NCBI RefSeq assembly: GCF_000439375.1
Contig: NZ_ATMI01000025.1
Location: 1-39,874, forward strand
Source: Tatumella saanichensis
Lineage (GTDB): Bacteria; Pseudomonadota; Gammaproteobacteria; Enterobacterales; Enterobacteriaceae
Length of the DNA stretch: 39,874 nucleotides
Direction of reading: 5' to 3'
Below are positions 19,039 through 28,234 of this stretch, in pieces (the first letter of the stretch is position 1; every line of letters begins with the position of its first letter). The translations under genes and the position numbers were made by a program. Below the pieces are notes generated by a model. That model saw only the letters and a list, made by a program, of their open reading frames with translations. It had not been told where the DNA came from and did no database searches.

Positions 19039-20175
19039 CTATGGCTTCGACGGCGTGACAGAAGGGTTACTGCCCCCCTGGCTGTCTGCCGCAGGGACGT
19101 TATCATGACCTGCAGAAGAAGTTAATGGTGTAGAGGCCGACGGTTTCTCGGACGCGGCACTGGCCTGGCGTTGCTCTTCAATTTTACGCCACACCTGCAC
19201 TGCCCGGTTGTGGCTGGCAAGGTTAGTGGTAAAAGTATGTCCGCCGTTGCCATTGGCCACAAAGTAGAGGTAGTCGCTGGTCTGCGGATGGGCGGCAGCC
19301 AATAGCGAGGCTTTGCTCGGAATGGCAATCGGGCCCGGTGGCAGGCCGGGGATCACATAGGTATTGTAGGCAGTGGGGGTGTCCAGATCCTTACGGGTCA
19401 ATGTGCCGTTATAGGCGGCTCCCAGTCCGTAAATGACGGTCGGATCGGTCTGTAACTTCATGCCCTTGCGCAGACGGTTGATAAATACCGAGGCGATTTC
19501 CCCGCGCTCTTCACCAATGGCGGTTTCTTTCTCGATAAGCGAGGCCATGGTCAGTAACTGATTTTTATCGGTATAGGGCAGGTTTAGCGCCCGCTGTTGC
19601 CACACTTCATCCACCAGTTTCACCATCCGCTGATGGGCCTGACGCAGTAGCGACAGATCACTCATATCGGCAGTATAGAGGTAAGTGTCTGGGTAAAACC
19701 AGCCTTCGGTATCGTTAGGATCTAGCTTCAATGCAGCCGCCACCGTTGCCAGTTGATCATCCTTCAGCTCATGGCGCAGATAAGGCGCATCACGCAGGCT
19801 TTTTAACCATTCGGTCAGATGCTGACCTTCGATAAAGCGCATCGGGAACTGGGCCACTTTACCACTGGCCAGCAGTTCCAGTAATTGGCGGACGGTCATT
19901 CCTGGTTCCAGGCGATAGGTACCGGCCTTGAAACGGGCCAACTGGGGTTCGATTTTCAATAGCCAGCCAAACCACGGGCTGTCCTGCATAATATGCTGCT
20001 GTTCAAGTTCAGCTTCCAGGACCACTCTGCCACTGCCTGCTGGCAGGGTGTAATAGGTTTGCTGTGAAATAAGTAACGGGCTGTCGGCAAACTGTTTGGT
20101 TTTCCACAGTCCGCCAGCCAGCAGTGCGCCGGCAATGATCACTAATCCCGCTGTCAGTTTACATTTTTTCTGCAT
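19039..20175 (-). CDS. mltG: Endolytic murein transglycosylase MltG with a long C-terminal tail
   Basis: MltG cleaves nascent glycan strands at the outer face of the inner membrane and helps set glycan length. The protein has one N-terminal transmembrane helix ([18 protein letters not shown]), a LysM-like region ([20 protein letters not shown]) and the YceG catalytic domain with the catalytic glutamate in [20 protein letters not shown] and [12 protein letters not shown]. At 378 residues it exceeds E. coli MltG (340) by about 40. The excess is a Ser/Ala/Pro/Gln-rich low-complexity tail after [10 protein letters not shown]. The ATG at 20175 fits the family ([10 protein letters not shown]). The stop is 2 bases upstream of neither gene but follows pabC, whose stop lies at 20178, so the two are tightly linked. 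Confidence 0.94.
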   Translation of the reverse strand: MQKKCKLTAGLVIIAGALLAGGLWKTKQFADSPLLISQQTYYTLPAGSGRVVLEAELEQQHIMQDSPWFGWLLKIEPQLARFKAGTYRLEPGMTVRQLLELLASGKVAQFPMRFIEGQHLTEWLKSLRDAPYLRHELKDDQLATVAAALKLDPNDTEGWFYPDTYLYTADMSDLSLLRQAHQRMVKLVDEVWQQRALNLPYTDKNQLLTMASLIEKETAIGEERGEIASVFINRLRKGMKLQTDPTVIYGLGAAYNGTLTRKDLDTPTAYNTYVIPGLPPGPIAIPSKASLLAAAHPQTSDYLYFVANGNGGHTFTTNLASHNRAVQVWRKIEEQRQASAASEKPSASTPLTSSAGHDNVPAADSQGGSNPSVTPSKP

Positions 20176-20177
20176 TT

Positions 20178-20987
20178 TTAACCTGATGTCGTACAGTGTC
20201 TGATCAGTTGTTGTGTCAGTTCGCCGCAAGGGAAACTGCTGTCATCAATGGCGGTGACCGGTATCACCGGCATTAACGCATTACAGATAAAGACCTCGTC
20301 AGCACTCAGTAATTCCTGGTGCCCAGCAAAAACCTGGCGGCAAGGATACCCCCATTCTGCCAGCAGTCGAATCAGATAGCGCCGCATTGTACCGTCCACC
20401 CCGGCTTCATCGACCCGCGGAGTCAGCCATTGCTCACCCTTTCGCCAGAAAATATTGGCGCTACAGCATTCGACCACCCGTTGCTGATGATCCAACACTA
20501 GCGCTTCATCGGCACCCTTATCGTCGATAAAACGGCGGATCAGCACCTGCTCCAGTCGGTTCAAGTGTTTGATACCCGCCAACGCCGGATTGACCCCCAG
20601 CATGATTGGACAAGTCAGCAAGCGGATCCCCTCGACACGTAAGCGATCGTAGTGTGCCGGATAACCGGCAGTTGAAACAATCCGCAGCGGCTGATCACAC
20701 CCCTCGGTGCTGTAGCCACGGCCACCGCTTCCCCGGCTGATGACCACTTTCAGTACCGCCCGTTGCTGACCAGTCGCTACCGCTGCCATCTCCTCTGCCA
20801 ACACGGCCCACTTATCAAAGGCAATAGCCAGTCGCTGACAGCCTTCCTGTAAACGTTGCAGGTGGGCTTCTGGACGGATCACCTTACCCTGCACAATCTG
20901 AGCGGTGGTGAAGCAGCCATCACCAAACTGCAGACCACGGTCGCTGGCGTCAACCTGTAATGTCGGTTGTCCGTTGATCAGTTTCAT
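20178..20987 (-). CDS. pabC: Aminodeoxychorismate lyase
   Basis: PabC is a PLP enzyme that converts 4-amino-4-deoxychorismate to p-aminobenzoate and pyruvate for folate synthesis. The 269-residue product equals the E. coli length. It shows the fold-type IV landmarks FGDGCFTTAQIVQGKV, VISRGSGGRGYSTEG, the PLP lysine in AGIKHLNRLEQVLIRR, and DEALVLDHQQRVVECCSANI. The ATG at 20987 has GAGG 5-6 bases upstream; an in-frame GTG two codons earlier lies within that site and is less likely. It is 92 bases after fabF, across a terminator, and starts the pabC-mltG-tmk-holB-ycfH run. Confidence 0.95.
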   Translation of the reverse strand: MKLINGQPTLQVDASDRGLQFGDGCFTTAQIVQGKVIRPEAHLQRLQEGCQRLAIAFDKWAVLAEEMAAVATGQQRAVLKVVISRGSGGRGYSTEGCDQPLRIVSTAGYPAHYDRLRVEGIRLLTCPIMLGVNPALAGIKHLNRLEQVLIRRFIDDKGADEALVLDHQQRVVECCSANIFWRKGEQWLTPRVDEAGVDGTMRRYLIRLLAEWGYPCRQVFAGHQELLSADEVFICNALMPVIPVTAIDDSSFPCGELTQQLIRHCTTSG

Positions 20988-21036
20988 TTGCACCTCACAG
21001 GATCAGGGCTGTCGCCGCCATAGGAATGGATCAGTG

Positions 21037-21061
21037 AAAAAAAAGGCCCGCGTTGCGGGCC
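21037..21061 (-). terminator. Terminator or attenuator between fabF and pabC
   Basis: GGCCCGC (21045-21051) and GCGGGCC (21055-21061) form a perfect 7-bp stem with a 3-base loop. On the minus strand it is followed by eight T residues (21037-21044). pabC has no obvious promoter of its own downstream, so partial read-through is likely. Confidence 0.85.
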
Positions 21062-21080
21062 TGATTTATTCACTGACAGA

Positions 21081-22322
21081 TCAGATTTTGCGGAAAATCA
21101 GGGAACCGTTAGTCCCACCGAATCCGAAGGAGTTGCACAGGGCATACTCCAAGCCGCTGACCTGGCGTGCGGTATGCGGAACGAAGTCCAGATCACAACC
21201 TTCATCTGGATTATCCAGATTTAGGGTCGGTGGAATGGCCTGATCACGCAGCGCCAGAATCGAGAAAATCGATTCTACCGCGCCCGCCGCACCCAGCAGG
21301 TGTCCGGTCATGGATTTAGTGGAACTGACCATAACACTGCCAGCCGCCGCACCAAATACTGACTTCACCGCTTGAGCTTCCGCTTTATCACCCGCCGGCG
21401 TTGAAGTGCCGTGTGCGTTGATATAGCCAATCTGCTCGACGGACAGGCCTGAATCACGCAGGGCATTTTCCATAGCCTGTGCCGCACCGGCACCGTTCTC
21501 TGGCGGAGAGGTCATGTGGTAAGCATCGCTGCTCATTCCGAAACCGACCAACTCTGCATAGATTTTTGCGCCGCGTTTTTTCGCATGTTCGTACTCTTCG
21601 AGCACCACGATGCCCGCGCCGTCACCCAGCACAAAACCATCACGATCTTTGTCCCACGGACGGCTAGCCGCCAGCGGGGAGTCGTTTCGGGTCGACAGTG
21701 CACGGGCCGCACCGAAGCCACCCACGCCCAGCGGGGTACTGGCTTTCTCAGCCCCCCCCGCCAGCATCACATCAGCGTCGTCATAGGCAATCATACGGGC
21801 CGCGTGACCAATATTGTGCACGCCAGAGGTACAGGCTGTAGCAATACTGATACTCGGTCCTTTCAGACCATACATAATGGTCAGATGGCCGGCCACCATG
21901 TTAACGATGGTTGACGGTACGAAGAACGGACTGATTTTACGCGGGCCGCCTTGGGTTAATGACAGATGGTTATCTTCAATTAACCCGAGGCCGCCGATGC
22001 CAGAGCCGATCGCAGCGCCGATACGGGGCGCATTTTCTTCGGTGACAACCAGACCGGAGTCCTGCATCGCCTGCGCACCCGCCGCAATTCCATACTGAAT
22101 GAATATATCCATTTTGCGCTGATCTTTACGCGAAATGATATCTTCACAATTAAAATCTTTCACCAGACCGGCAAACTTGGTTGCATAGGCACTGGTATCA
22201 AAGTGGTCAATCATGCTGATGCCGCTCTGACCGGCAAGGAGAGCACTCCAGGTAGACTCTACGGTATTGCCGACAGGAGACAACATGCCAAGACCGGTCA
22301 CAACTACACGACGCTTAGACAC
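21081..22322 (-). CDS. fabF: 3-oxoacyl-[ACP] synthase II
   Basis: FabF condenses malonyl-ACP with acyl-ACP during chain elongation and is needed for cis-vaccenate formation in enterics. The 413-residue protein has the Cys-His-His centre of condensing enzymes: nucleophile in [18 protein letters not shown], the histidine in [14 protein letters not shown] and the histidine in [16 protein letters not shown], plus the C-terminal [17 protein letters not shown]. It follows acpP after 84 bases containing a terminator, and ends before another, so it can be expressed separately from the genes on both sides. Confidence 0.97.
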   Translation of the reverse strand: MSKRRVVVTGLGMLSPVGNTVESTWSALLAGQSGISMIDHFDTSAYATKFAGLVKDFNCEDIISRKDQRKMDIFIQYGIAAGAQAMQDSGLVVTEENAPRIGAAIGSGIGGLGLIEDNHLSLTQGGPRKISPFFVPSTIVNMVAGHLTIMYGLKGPSISIATACTSGVHNIGHAARMIAYDDADVMLAGGAEKASTPLGVGGFGAARALSTRNDSPLAASRPWDKDRDGFVLGDGAGIVVLEEYEHAKKRGAKIYAELVGFGMSSDAYHMTSPPENGAGAAQAMENALRDSGLSVEQIGYINAHGTSTPAGDKAEAQAVKSVFGAAAGSVMVSSTKSMTGHLLGAAGAVESIFSILALRDQAIPPTLNLDNPDEGCDLDFVPHTARQVSGLEYALCNSFGFGGTNGSLIFRKI

Positions 22323-22366
22323 GTTCGTCCTCCAGGGAGGGGGATAAAATACTAAGTGGGACGGAC

Positions 22367-22397
22367 AAAAAACTCAGGCGGTCGAATGACCGCCTGA
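22367..22397 (-). terminator. acpP terminator/attenuator
   Basis: TCAGGCGGTC (22374-22383) and GACCGCCTGA (22388-22397) form a perfect 10-bp stem with a GAAT/ATTC loop. Six T residues follow on the minus strand. Located just after the acpP stop, it would yield the abundant short acpP message while letting a fraction proceed into fabF. Confidence 0.88.
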
Positions 22398-22406
22398 AGG
22401 TGTTCA

Positions 22407-22643
22407 TTAGCCCTGATGGCTATTGATGTAGTCGATCGCTGCCTGAACGGTAGTGATTTTTTCAGCTTCTTCGTCTGGAATCTCAGTATCAAACTCTTCT
22501 TCCAGAGCCATCACCAGCTCAACGGTGTCAAGAGAATCCGCACCCAGGTCTTCTACGAAAGAAGCAGAGTTGGTCACTTCATCTTCTTTAACACCCAGCT
22601 GCTCAGCAATGATTTTCTTAACGCGTTGTTCGATATCGCTCAT
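22407..22643 (-). CDS. acpP: Acyl carrier protein
   Basis: A 78-residue acidic protein that carries growing acyl chains on a phosphopantetheine arm. The attachment serine is in [18 protein letters not shown] (Ser37 counting the initiator Met). It begins [20 protein letters not shown], essentially the E. coli sequence. It sits between fabG and fabF and has a well-conserved promoter of its own 46 bases upstream plus a strong terminator, consistent with its very high expression in enterics. Confidence 0.98.
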   Translation of the reverse strand: MSDIEQRVKKIIAEQLGVKEDEVTNSASFVEDLGADSLDTVELVMALEEEFDTEIPDEEAEKITTVQAAIDYINSHQG

Positions 22644-22688
22644 ACTATTTAATTTCCTATCAAAACTCGCTTTCGCGACGGTTTTCGT

Positions 22689-22716
22689 AGTGTATAAAAT
22701 GTTGAAAAAGATGCAA
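22689..22716 (-). promoter_or_regulatory. acpP promoter
   Basis: On the minus strand TTGCAT (22716-22711) and TACACT (22694-22689) are separated by 16 bases; transcription would begin near 22682, leaving a 38-base leader that contains a TCGC-GAAA-GCGA hairpin. The region resembles what I recall of the E. coli acpP promoter. Confidence 0.65.
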
Positions 22717-22795
22717 CTAAAACCAGTATGGTCTCACCACAATTCGCTCTATTTTGCGTTTTTTTGCACAAAAAAAGCAACTGTTTTTCTGGTGA

Positions 22796-23530
22796 TCAGA
22801 CCATGTACATGCCGCCATTGACATGGAGGGTTTCACCGGTGATGTAACCCGCCTCATCAGATGCCAGGAATGTTACCGCATTCGCGATGTCCGCAGGGGT
22901 GCCCAGGCAGCCTGCAGGAACCTCGGACAGAATGCCGGCCCGTTGCTCTTCATTAAGTGCTTTCGTCATGTCCGTCTCGATGAAGCCCGGCGCCACAACG
23001 TTAACAGTAATACCACGTGACGCAACTTCGCGCGCCAGTGATTTGCTAAAACCAATCAAACCCGCTTTTGCTGCGGCGTAGTTTGCTTGGCCCGCATTAC
23101 CCATTGTTCCAACAACTGAACCAATGGTAATGATTCTTCCACTGCGTTTCTTCATCATAGCCCGCAGCACCGCCTTCGACAGTCGGAATACCGAGGTCAG
23201 GTTGGTATCCATAATATCCTGCCATTCGTCATCTTTCATACGCATTAACAGATTATCACGGGTAACCCCGGCATTATTCACTAAAATATCGATTTCGCCA
23301 AACTCTGCACGAATGTTTTTCAGCACAGATTCCACAGAATCGGCGTCAGTGACATTCAGCGTCATGCCTTTACCGTTAGCCCCCAGGTAGGCACTGATTG
23401 CTTCAGCACCGTTATCACTGGTAGCAGTACCGATTACGGTTGCACCCTGTGCGACCAGTTTTTCAGCAATTGCTTTACCGATACCACGGCTTGCGCCGGT
23501 AACCAGGGCAATTTTACCATCGAAGTTCAT
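22796..23530 (-). CDS. fabG: 3-oxoacyl-[ACP] reductase
   Basis: FabG performs the NADPH-dependent first reduction of each elongation cycle. The 244-residue short-chain dehydrogenase has the cofactor motif TGASRGIGKAIAEKL, the NNAG motif, and the catalytic Ser (IGSVVG), Tyr and Lys (QANYAAAKAGLIGFS). It ends GYITGETLHVNGGMYMV as in E. coli. It lies 10 bases after fabD and is separated from acpP by 152 bases that include the acpP promoter. Confidence 0.97.
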   Translation of the reverse strand: MNFDGKIALVTGASRGIGKAIAEKLVAQGATVIGTATSDNGAEAISAYLGANGKGMTLNVTDADSVESVLKNIRAEFGEIDILVNNAGVTRDNLLMRMKDDEWQDIMDTNLTSVFRLSKAVLRAMMKKRSGRIITIGSVVGTMGNAGQANYAAAKAGLIGFSKSLAREVASRGITVNVVAPGFIETDMTKALNEEQRAGILSEVPAGCLGTPADIANAVTFLASDEAGYITGETLHVNGGMYMV

Positions 23531-23540
23531 GATTATCCTC

Positions 23541-24473
23541 TTATTCTTGTGCCAGCGCCGCAGTTAATGACGCCGGGTCATTGATGGCAACCGCCGTCAA
23601 TGCATCGGAAATACGTTTGGTCAGACCGGTAAGGACTTTACCCGGACCGGCTTCCACTAATTGGCTAACGCCTTGTGAAGCCATAAATTCAACACTTTCT
23701 GTCCAGCGTACTGGGCTGTAAAGCTGACGCACCAGCGCATCACGGATCGCTTCCGGCGACTGTTCGCACTTCACATCGACGTTATTTACCACCGGTACCG
23801 CTGGGGTATTAAAGGTCAGTGACTGCAGCGCCTCCGCCAGTTTATCAGCAGCAGGTTTCATCAGTGCACAGTGAGAAGGTACGCTGACCGGCAGTGGCAG
23901 TGCACGTTTAGCACCGGCTGCTTTACAAGCGGCACCGGCACGTTCAACCGCTTCTTTATTACCGGCGATTACCACCTGACCTGGCGAGTTAAAGTTAACC
24001 GGTGACACCACCTGCCCCTGAGCACTCTCTTCACAGGCCTGACGGATTGCCGCATCATCCAGACCGATGATCGCCTGCATCGCACCGGTACCCGCAGGTA
24101 CCGCATCCTGCATCAATTTGCCACGCAATTCTACCAGACGGATCGCATCAGCAAAATCTAATACCCCAGCACACACCAGTGCAGAATACTCGCCAAGGCT
24201 ATGACCGGCCATCAGGGACGGTTGTTGACCGCCCTCGGCCTGCCACACGCGATAAATCGCAACGGAGGCTGCCAGCAGCGCCGGTTGGGTCTGCCAGGTT
24301 TTGTTCAGTTCTTCGGCCGGTCCCTGCTGGACCAGCTGCCACAGGTCATACCCTAGGGCCGCAGAGGCTTCGCTGAAGGTCGCTTCCACTTGCGGGTACT
24401 GTGCGGCCAGTTCTGCCAACATGCCGACGGCTTGTGAACCCTGACCCGGGAATACGATTGCAAATTGTGTCAT
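23541..24473 (-). CDS. fabD: Malonyl-CoA:ACP transacylase
   Basis: FabD transfers malonyl groups from CoA to ACP. The 310-residue protein has the FPGQGSQ motif at the N-terminus, the catalytic serine in MAGHSLGEYSALVCAG, an arginine in VELRGKLMQDAVPAG and the catalytic histidine in VSVPSHCALMKPA. It lies 16 bases after fabH in the fabH-fabD-fabG run. Confidence 0.97.
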   Translation of the reverse strand: MTQFAIVFPGQGSQAVGMLAELAAQYPQVEATFSEASAALGYDLWQLVQQGPAEELNKTWQTQPALLAASVAIYRVWQAEGGQQPSLMAGHSLGEYSALVCAGVLDFADAIRLVELRGKLMQDAVPAGTGAMQAIIGLDDAAIRQACEESAQGQVVSPVNFNSPGQVVIAGNKEAVERAGAACKAAGAKRALPLPVSVPSHCALMKPAADKLAEALQSLTFNTPAVPVVNNVDVKCEQSPEAIRDALVRQLYSPVRWTESVEFMASQGVSQLVEAGPGKVLTGLTKRISDALTAVAINDPASLTAALAQE

Positions 24474-24489
24474 TTCCAGTTCCTGTCTG

Positions 24490-25443
24490 TCAAAAACGTA
24501 CTAAGGCTGAGCCCCAGGTGAAACCACCACCAAAGGCTTCAAGCAGCACCAGTTGTCCTGGTTGAATACGGCCATCACGTACCGCTTCATCCAGGGCGGT
24601 CGGGACCGACGCTGCAGAGGTGTTACCGTGACGATCCAAGGTGACCACTACTTTGTCCATGCCCATACCCAGTTTACGGGCAGTAGCGTTAATAATGCGC
24701 AGGTTAGCCTGATGAGGCACCAGCCAGTCTAATTCTTCGCGAGCAATATTGTTGGCAGCCAGCGTCTCTTCCACCAGATGGGCCAGTTCAGTGACCGCTA
24801 CTTTGAAGACTTCGTTTCCAGCCATAGTCAGATAGGCCGGACAGGCATCGCTACTGCGCTCTTGGTTCGGCAGGGTCAGTAACTGACCGTATTTACCGTC
24901 GGAATGCAGGTGGGTAGAAAGAATTCCCGGCTGTTCACTCTGACCAAGAACCACTGCCCCAGCACCGTCACCAAACAGGATCACAGTGCCGCGATCTTCA
25001 GGATCAAGGGTACGGGTCAGTGCATCAGAACCGATCACTAGAGCATTTTTGACCGCACCGCTTTTGACATACATGTCCGCCACGCTGAGTGCATAGGTAA
25101 AACCTGCACAGGCTGCCGCGAGGTCAAAAGCCGCGCAATCTTTGATCGCCAGTTCTTTCTGGATAAGGCAGGCGGAGCTCGGGAAAGCATGGGATGAAGA
25201 GGTAGTGGCTACGATGATAAGGCCCACATCATTGACATCGATGCCAGCCATTTGCAGCGCGTTCTGCGCCGCGGTGGTGCCCATAGTGGCTACCGTTTCA
25301 TCTGCTGCAGCCAAACGACGCTCACGGATCCCTGTACGGGTCACGATCCATTCGTCGGAAGTTTCGACCATCTTCTCAAGGTCTGCGTTGGTGCGTACCT
25401 GTGTTGGCAGATAACTGCCGGTACCAATAATTTTGCTAAACAT
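24490..25443 (-). CDS. fabH: 3-oxoacyl-[ACP] synthase III
   Basis: FabH begins fatty-acid synthesis by condensing acetyl-CoA with malonyl-ACP. The 317-residue protein (same length as E. coli) carries the Cys-His-Asn triad: [27 protein letters not shown] and [15 protein letters not shown]. The TRTGIRERR segment matches the CoA-binding region. Its ATG directly follows the plsX stop with no gap. Confidence 0.97.
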   Translation of the reverse strand: MFSKIIGTGSYLPTQVRTNADLEKMVETSDEWIVTRTGIRERRLAAADETVATMGTTAAQNALQMAGIDVNDVGLIIVATTSSSHAFPSSACLIQKELAIKDCAAFDLAAACAGFTYALSVADMYVKSGAVKNALVIGSDALTRTLDPEDRGTVILFGDGAGAVVLGQSEQPGILSTHLHSDGKYGQLLTLPNQERSSDACPAYLTMAGNEVFKVAVTELAHLVEETLAANNIAREELDWLVPHQANLRIINATARKLGMGMDKVVVTLDRHGNTSAASVPTALDEAVRDGRIQPGQLVLLEAFGGGFTWGSALVRF

Positions 25444-26484
25444 CTAGGCTATGTCACTCCTGGCTAGTACTGAATCAAGCCGAACCGAAATTTTTTCAGG
25501 GATTTTTTGTTTCACCGCCTGAATTGCCTGCTCCAGGGCAACGGCAAAGGCTCGCTCACTGGCTGCACCATGACTCTTAATAACAATTCCCGGTAACCCC
25601 AATAAGGCGGCACCGTTGTAATGATCGGGTTCAATGTCCCCGAAATGTTTGACTAAACGCTGTTTAATACGACGGACGATCAGATGACGCCACCAGCGAA
25701 ATCTGCCTCCTTGCTCTGCCCCAGACATCAGGCTAAGAAAGGTATTAATCACCCCTTCCATCGTTTTTAGTGAAACATTTCCGGTAAAACCATCACAGAC
25801 TAACACATCCGTTTTGCCGGTTAACAGATCACTGCCTTCCAGAAAACCGATAAAATTGACCTTATCGGCAGCCCTTAACACTTTTGCCGCATCCCGTACC
25901 GGCTGTGGACCCTTGCTGGCTTCCTGACCCAGGTTGAGTAATGCGATCCGTGGCGCCTCAATACCAAGCACTTCTTCTGCCATCACTGACCCCATTAGCG
26001 CAAACTGTACTAGCATGGTACTGTCCGCAGAGGCATTGGCTCCTAGATCCAGGATCACGGTCTGGCCGCGATGCTGATGTGGAACCAAGGAGACCAGTGC
26101 CGGACGCTTGATCCCCGCCAATGGGCGGAGTAGCAGCGTGGCAAGGCCCATCAGCACACCGGTGTTGCCGGCACTGACACAGGCATCCGCTTTCCCTTGT
26201 TGGAGCAACTCCAAAGCGATACGCATGGAGCTTCCGTGACTGTGACGGAGCGCAACAGAAGGAACAGCATCGCTGGCAATCACCGATTCAGCCGCAACGA
26301 TCTGGACCCGCTGCGTGAGCGCGGCGTCTGCGTGAGCGAGTAAGGGCTGAATGTCGCCGGGATAACCGACTAAGAGAAGTTCAAGGTGCGAGTGAGCGGC
26401 CAGTGCCTGCAATGCAGCAGGCACCGTCACGGGAGGACCGAAATCCCCGCCCATGGCATCAACTGCCAGGGTCAAACGTGTCAA
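25444..26484 (-). CDS. plsX: Phosphate acyltransferase PlsX
   Basis: PlsX makes acyl-phosphate from acyl-ACP, feeding PlsY and phospholipid synthesis. The 346-residue protein begins [20 protein letters not shown] and contains [39 protein letters not shown] and [19 protein letters not shown]. The start codon is TTG (26484) with AAGG seven bases upstream; E. coli plsX, as I recall, also uses TTG. Its C-terminus is about 10 residues shorter than in E. coli (356). Confidence 0.96.
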   Translation of the reverse strand: MTRLTLAVDAMGGDFGPPVTVPAALQALAAHSHLELLLVGYPGDIQPLLAHADAALTQRVQIVAAESVIASDAVPSVALRHSHGSSMRIALELLQQGKADACVSAGNTGVLMGLATLLLRPLAGIKRPALVSLVPHQHRGQTVILDLGANASADSTMLVQFALMGSVMAEEVLGIEAPRIALLNLGQEASKGPQPVRDAAKVLRAADKVNFIGFLEGSDLLTGKTDVLVCDGFTGNVSLKTMEGVINTFLSLMSGAEQGGRFRWWRHLIVRRIKQRLVKHFGDIEPDHYNGAALLGLPGIVIKSHGAASERAFAVALEQAIQAVKQKIPEKISVRLDSVLARSDIA

Positions 26485-26511
26485 AGTAACGCCTTGCGTC
26501 GCAGCAAGAAA

Positions 26512-26682
26512 TTACTTAGTGATGACCTTACGACCACGGTAGTAACCGTCGGCAGTCATGTGGTGACGCAGATGAGTTTCACCAGAAACTTTATCTACTG
26601 ACAGAGTGGTGGTGGTCAGCGCATCGTGAGAACGGCGCATACCACGCTTAGAACGGGTGGGTTTATTCTGTTGTACGGCCAT
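26512..26682 (-). CDS. rpmF: 50S ribosomal protein L32
   Basis: A 56-residue basic protein beginning [20 protein letters not shown] and ending with a YYRGRKV motif and ITK, matching enteric L32 (57 residues). L32 is a small protein of the large ribosomal subunit. The ATG at 26682 is 14 bases after yceD and 27 bases before the plsX start, the conserved yceD-rpmF-plsX arrangement that links ribosome and lipid synthesis in one transcript. Confidence 0.97.
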   Translation of the reverse strand: MAVQQNKPTRSKRGMRRSHDALTTTTLSVDKVSGETHLRHHMTADGYYRGRKVITK

Positions 26683-26696
26683 GGACCTTACTCCTA

Positions 26697-27218
26697 TTAC
26701 TTACGCTTTAAACTGGCTAATACGGCAAATGGGTTTGGTTTCTCTGCCTCTGCAGGCAGTTCGCCAAAGACCATGTCCGCGTCGGACACTTCACAGTGTT
26801 CAGAATCATGCACCGGAACGACAGGCAATGCGAGGATAATTTCATCCTCGATAACCGCGAGCAAATCGACCTCGCCATACTCATCGACTTCGACAGGCTC
26901 GTAACCTTCCGGTAGCGCCTCCGCCTGCTCGTCATTACGAACAGGACTGAAGGTATAACTTACGTTAACGGTGTGCGGAAACGGGTTATTGCAACGCTGA
27001 CAACTCAGGGTGACCTGAACACAGGCCGTTCCTTTCAACACCGCAAGGCGCTGGTTGTCGACGGCAAAACTCATGTTGCATTCTACATCACTGTCAACAC
27101 TCACAACCGAAGCCGCGATACGTTCTGTAAGATCAGGAGTATAGACGCCATGATAATCAAGGCGCTTCTGAGCAGAACGAAGCAGATCCAGTGTCAGGGG
27201 TAATTTTACCTTTTGCAT
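26697..27218 (-). CDS. yceD: YceD (DUF177), 23S rRNA accumulation protein
   Basis: A 173-residue acidic protein almost collinear with E. coli YceD. It begins [20 protein letters not shown] and ends [13 protein letters not shown] CxxC motif (CQRCNNPF) and an acidic middle ([20 protein letters not shown]) are visible. The family has been linked to 23S rRNA accumulation and is always found beside rpmF. No Shine-Dalgarno sequence precedes the conserved ATG, and a near-consensus promoter ends about 10 bases before it, so translation may be leaderless or nearly so. It is divergent from yceF. Confidence 0.93.
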   Translation of the reverse strand: MQKVKLPLTLDLLRSAQKRLDYHGVYTPDLTERIAASVVSVDSDVECNMSFAVDNQRLAVLKGTACVQVTLSCQRCNNPFPHTVNVSYTFSPVRNDEQAEALPEGYEPVEVDEYGEVDLLAVIEDEIILALPVVPVHDSEHCEVSDADMVFGELPAEAEKPNPFAVLASLKRK

Positions 27219-27227
27219 AGGGCGCGC

Positions 27228-27256
27228 ATATTAACTTTGTAATGTCTTAGAGTCAA
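27228..27256 (-). promoter_or_regulatory. Promoter of the yceD-rpmF-plsX-fab transcript
   Basis: On the minus strand TTGACT (27256-27251) and TAATAT (27233-27228) are separated by exactly 17 bases. Transcription should start within about 1-5 bases of the yceD ATG (27218). Confidence 0.7.
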
Positions 27257-27359
27257 AGAAAAAGGCCGTTTTCAGGCATCTTTCACCCAATATTCGCATC
27301 CAATGCGGCGGATAGTTTAAAATGAGTTAAATGAATTCGCTACCAATAATGAAAAAAAG

Positions 27360-27971
27360 ATGAAACAACCTTTATTACTGGCCTCATCCTCCCCTTTCCG
27401 ACGGATGATTTTGGAAAAACTGGGACTGCCGTTTGACTGTGCCGCCCCGGATATTGATGAATCACCGCTAGCGGATGAAACCGCTGAACAGATGGTGTTA
27501 CGTCTAGCACGTTTAAAAGCCCTCGCACTGGCCCCGAACGCCGCAGGCAGTCTGATTATCGGCTCCGATCAGACTGGCTCTCTTAATGGCCAATTACTCG
27601 GCAAGCCTCATACCGTAGAACGGGCCTGCCAACAGCTGCGCGCGGCCAGTGGCCAAACGGTGATCTTCTATACCGGTTTGGTGCTGTACTGCACGTTACG
27701 TCAACAATTTTGGCAGTGTTGTGAAACCTTTGAGGTGACCTTCCGTGACCTCAGTGAGGCAGAGATCGCCGCCTATGTGGCCCGCGAGCAACCGCTCAAC
27801 TGTGCCGGCAGTTTTAAATCGGAAGGGCTGGGGATCACGCTGTTTGACTCTCTGCGTGGCCGAGACCCCAACACCTTAGTCGGTCTGCCGTTAATAGCTT
27901 TGAACGATTTTCTGCACCAGGCGGGCATCAATTCGCTGACGGACGCGCCGACAGCGCTTACTCAACCGTAG
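27360..27971 (+). CDS. yceF: Maf-family nucleotide pyrophosphatase YceF
   Basis: A 203-residue protein of the Maf/HAM1 fold; the E. coli relative hydrolyses m7GTP and related modified nucleotides. It begins MKQPLLLASSSPFRRMILEK with the family SSPxR motif and contains LIIGSDQTGSLNGQLLGKPH, the middle aspartate-containing motif, and GSFKSEGLGITLFDSLRGRD with PNTLVGLPLI. It is about 9 residues longer than E. coli YceF (194), all at the C-terminus. The ATG at 27360 has only an A-rich upstream region and no strong ribosome site. It is divergent from yceD. Confidence 0.93.
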   Translation: MKQPLLLASSSPFRRMILEKLGLPFDCAAPDIDESPLADETAEQMVLRLARLKALALAPNAAGSLIIGSDQTGSLNGQLLGKPHTVERACQQLRAASGQTVIFYTGLVLYCTLRQQFWQCCETFEVTFRDLSEAEIAAYVAREQPLNCAGSFKSEGLGITLFDSLRGRDPNTLVGLPLIALNDFLHQAGINSLTDAPTALTQP

Positions 27972-28234
27972 CACGCCGTTGCACATTCCCTTATAAACCC
28001 CATCAATACCCTCTCCATGCTGCCCTAGACTCTGCTCTTCGGCAGCCTAAAGCGCATCCCTTGCGAAAGCAAAATCCCTTCCAGTGACTAGGCTCAATAT
28101 TCGCCTTGCGCATACACATTGCCCGTGGCCTTTAGTCAGAGAACAACGATAACCGGTCAGCGCGCAAACAGGCTTCCCTGCCCTGAACAGATGCGCCCTG
28201 CCGTGATACCGTCATTTTAACAAGGAGCCTGCCG

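Noticed and set aside
28060-28110. Possible RpoS-type -10 (CTAGACT) upstream of poxB
   Set aside because: The actual match is near 28027 and is too far from consensus to claim; E. coli poxB control by RpoS is not enough support here.
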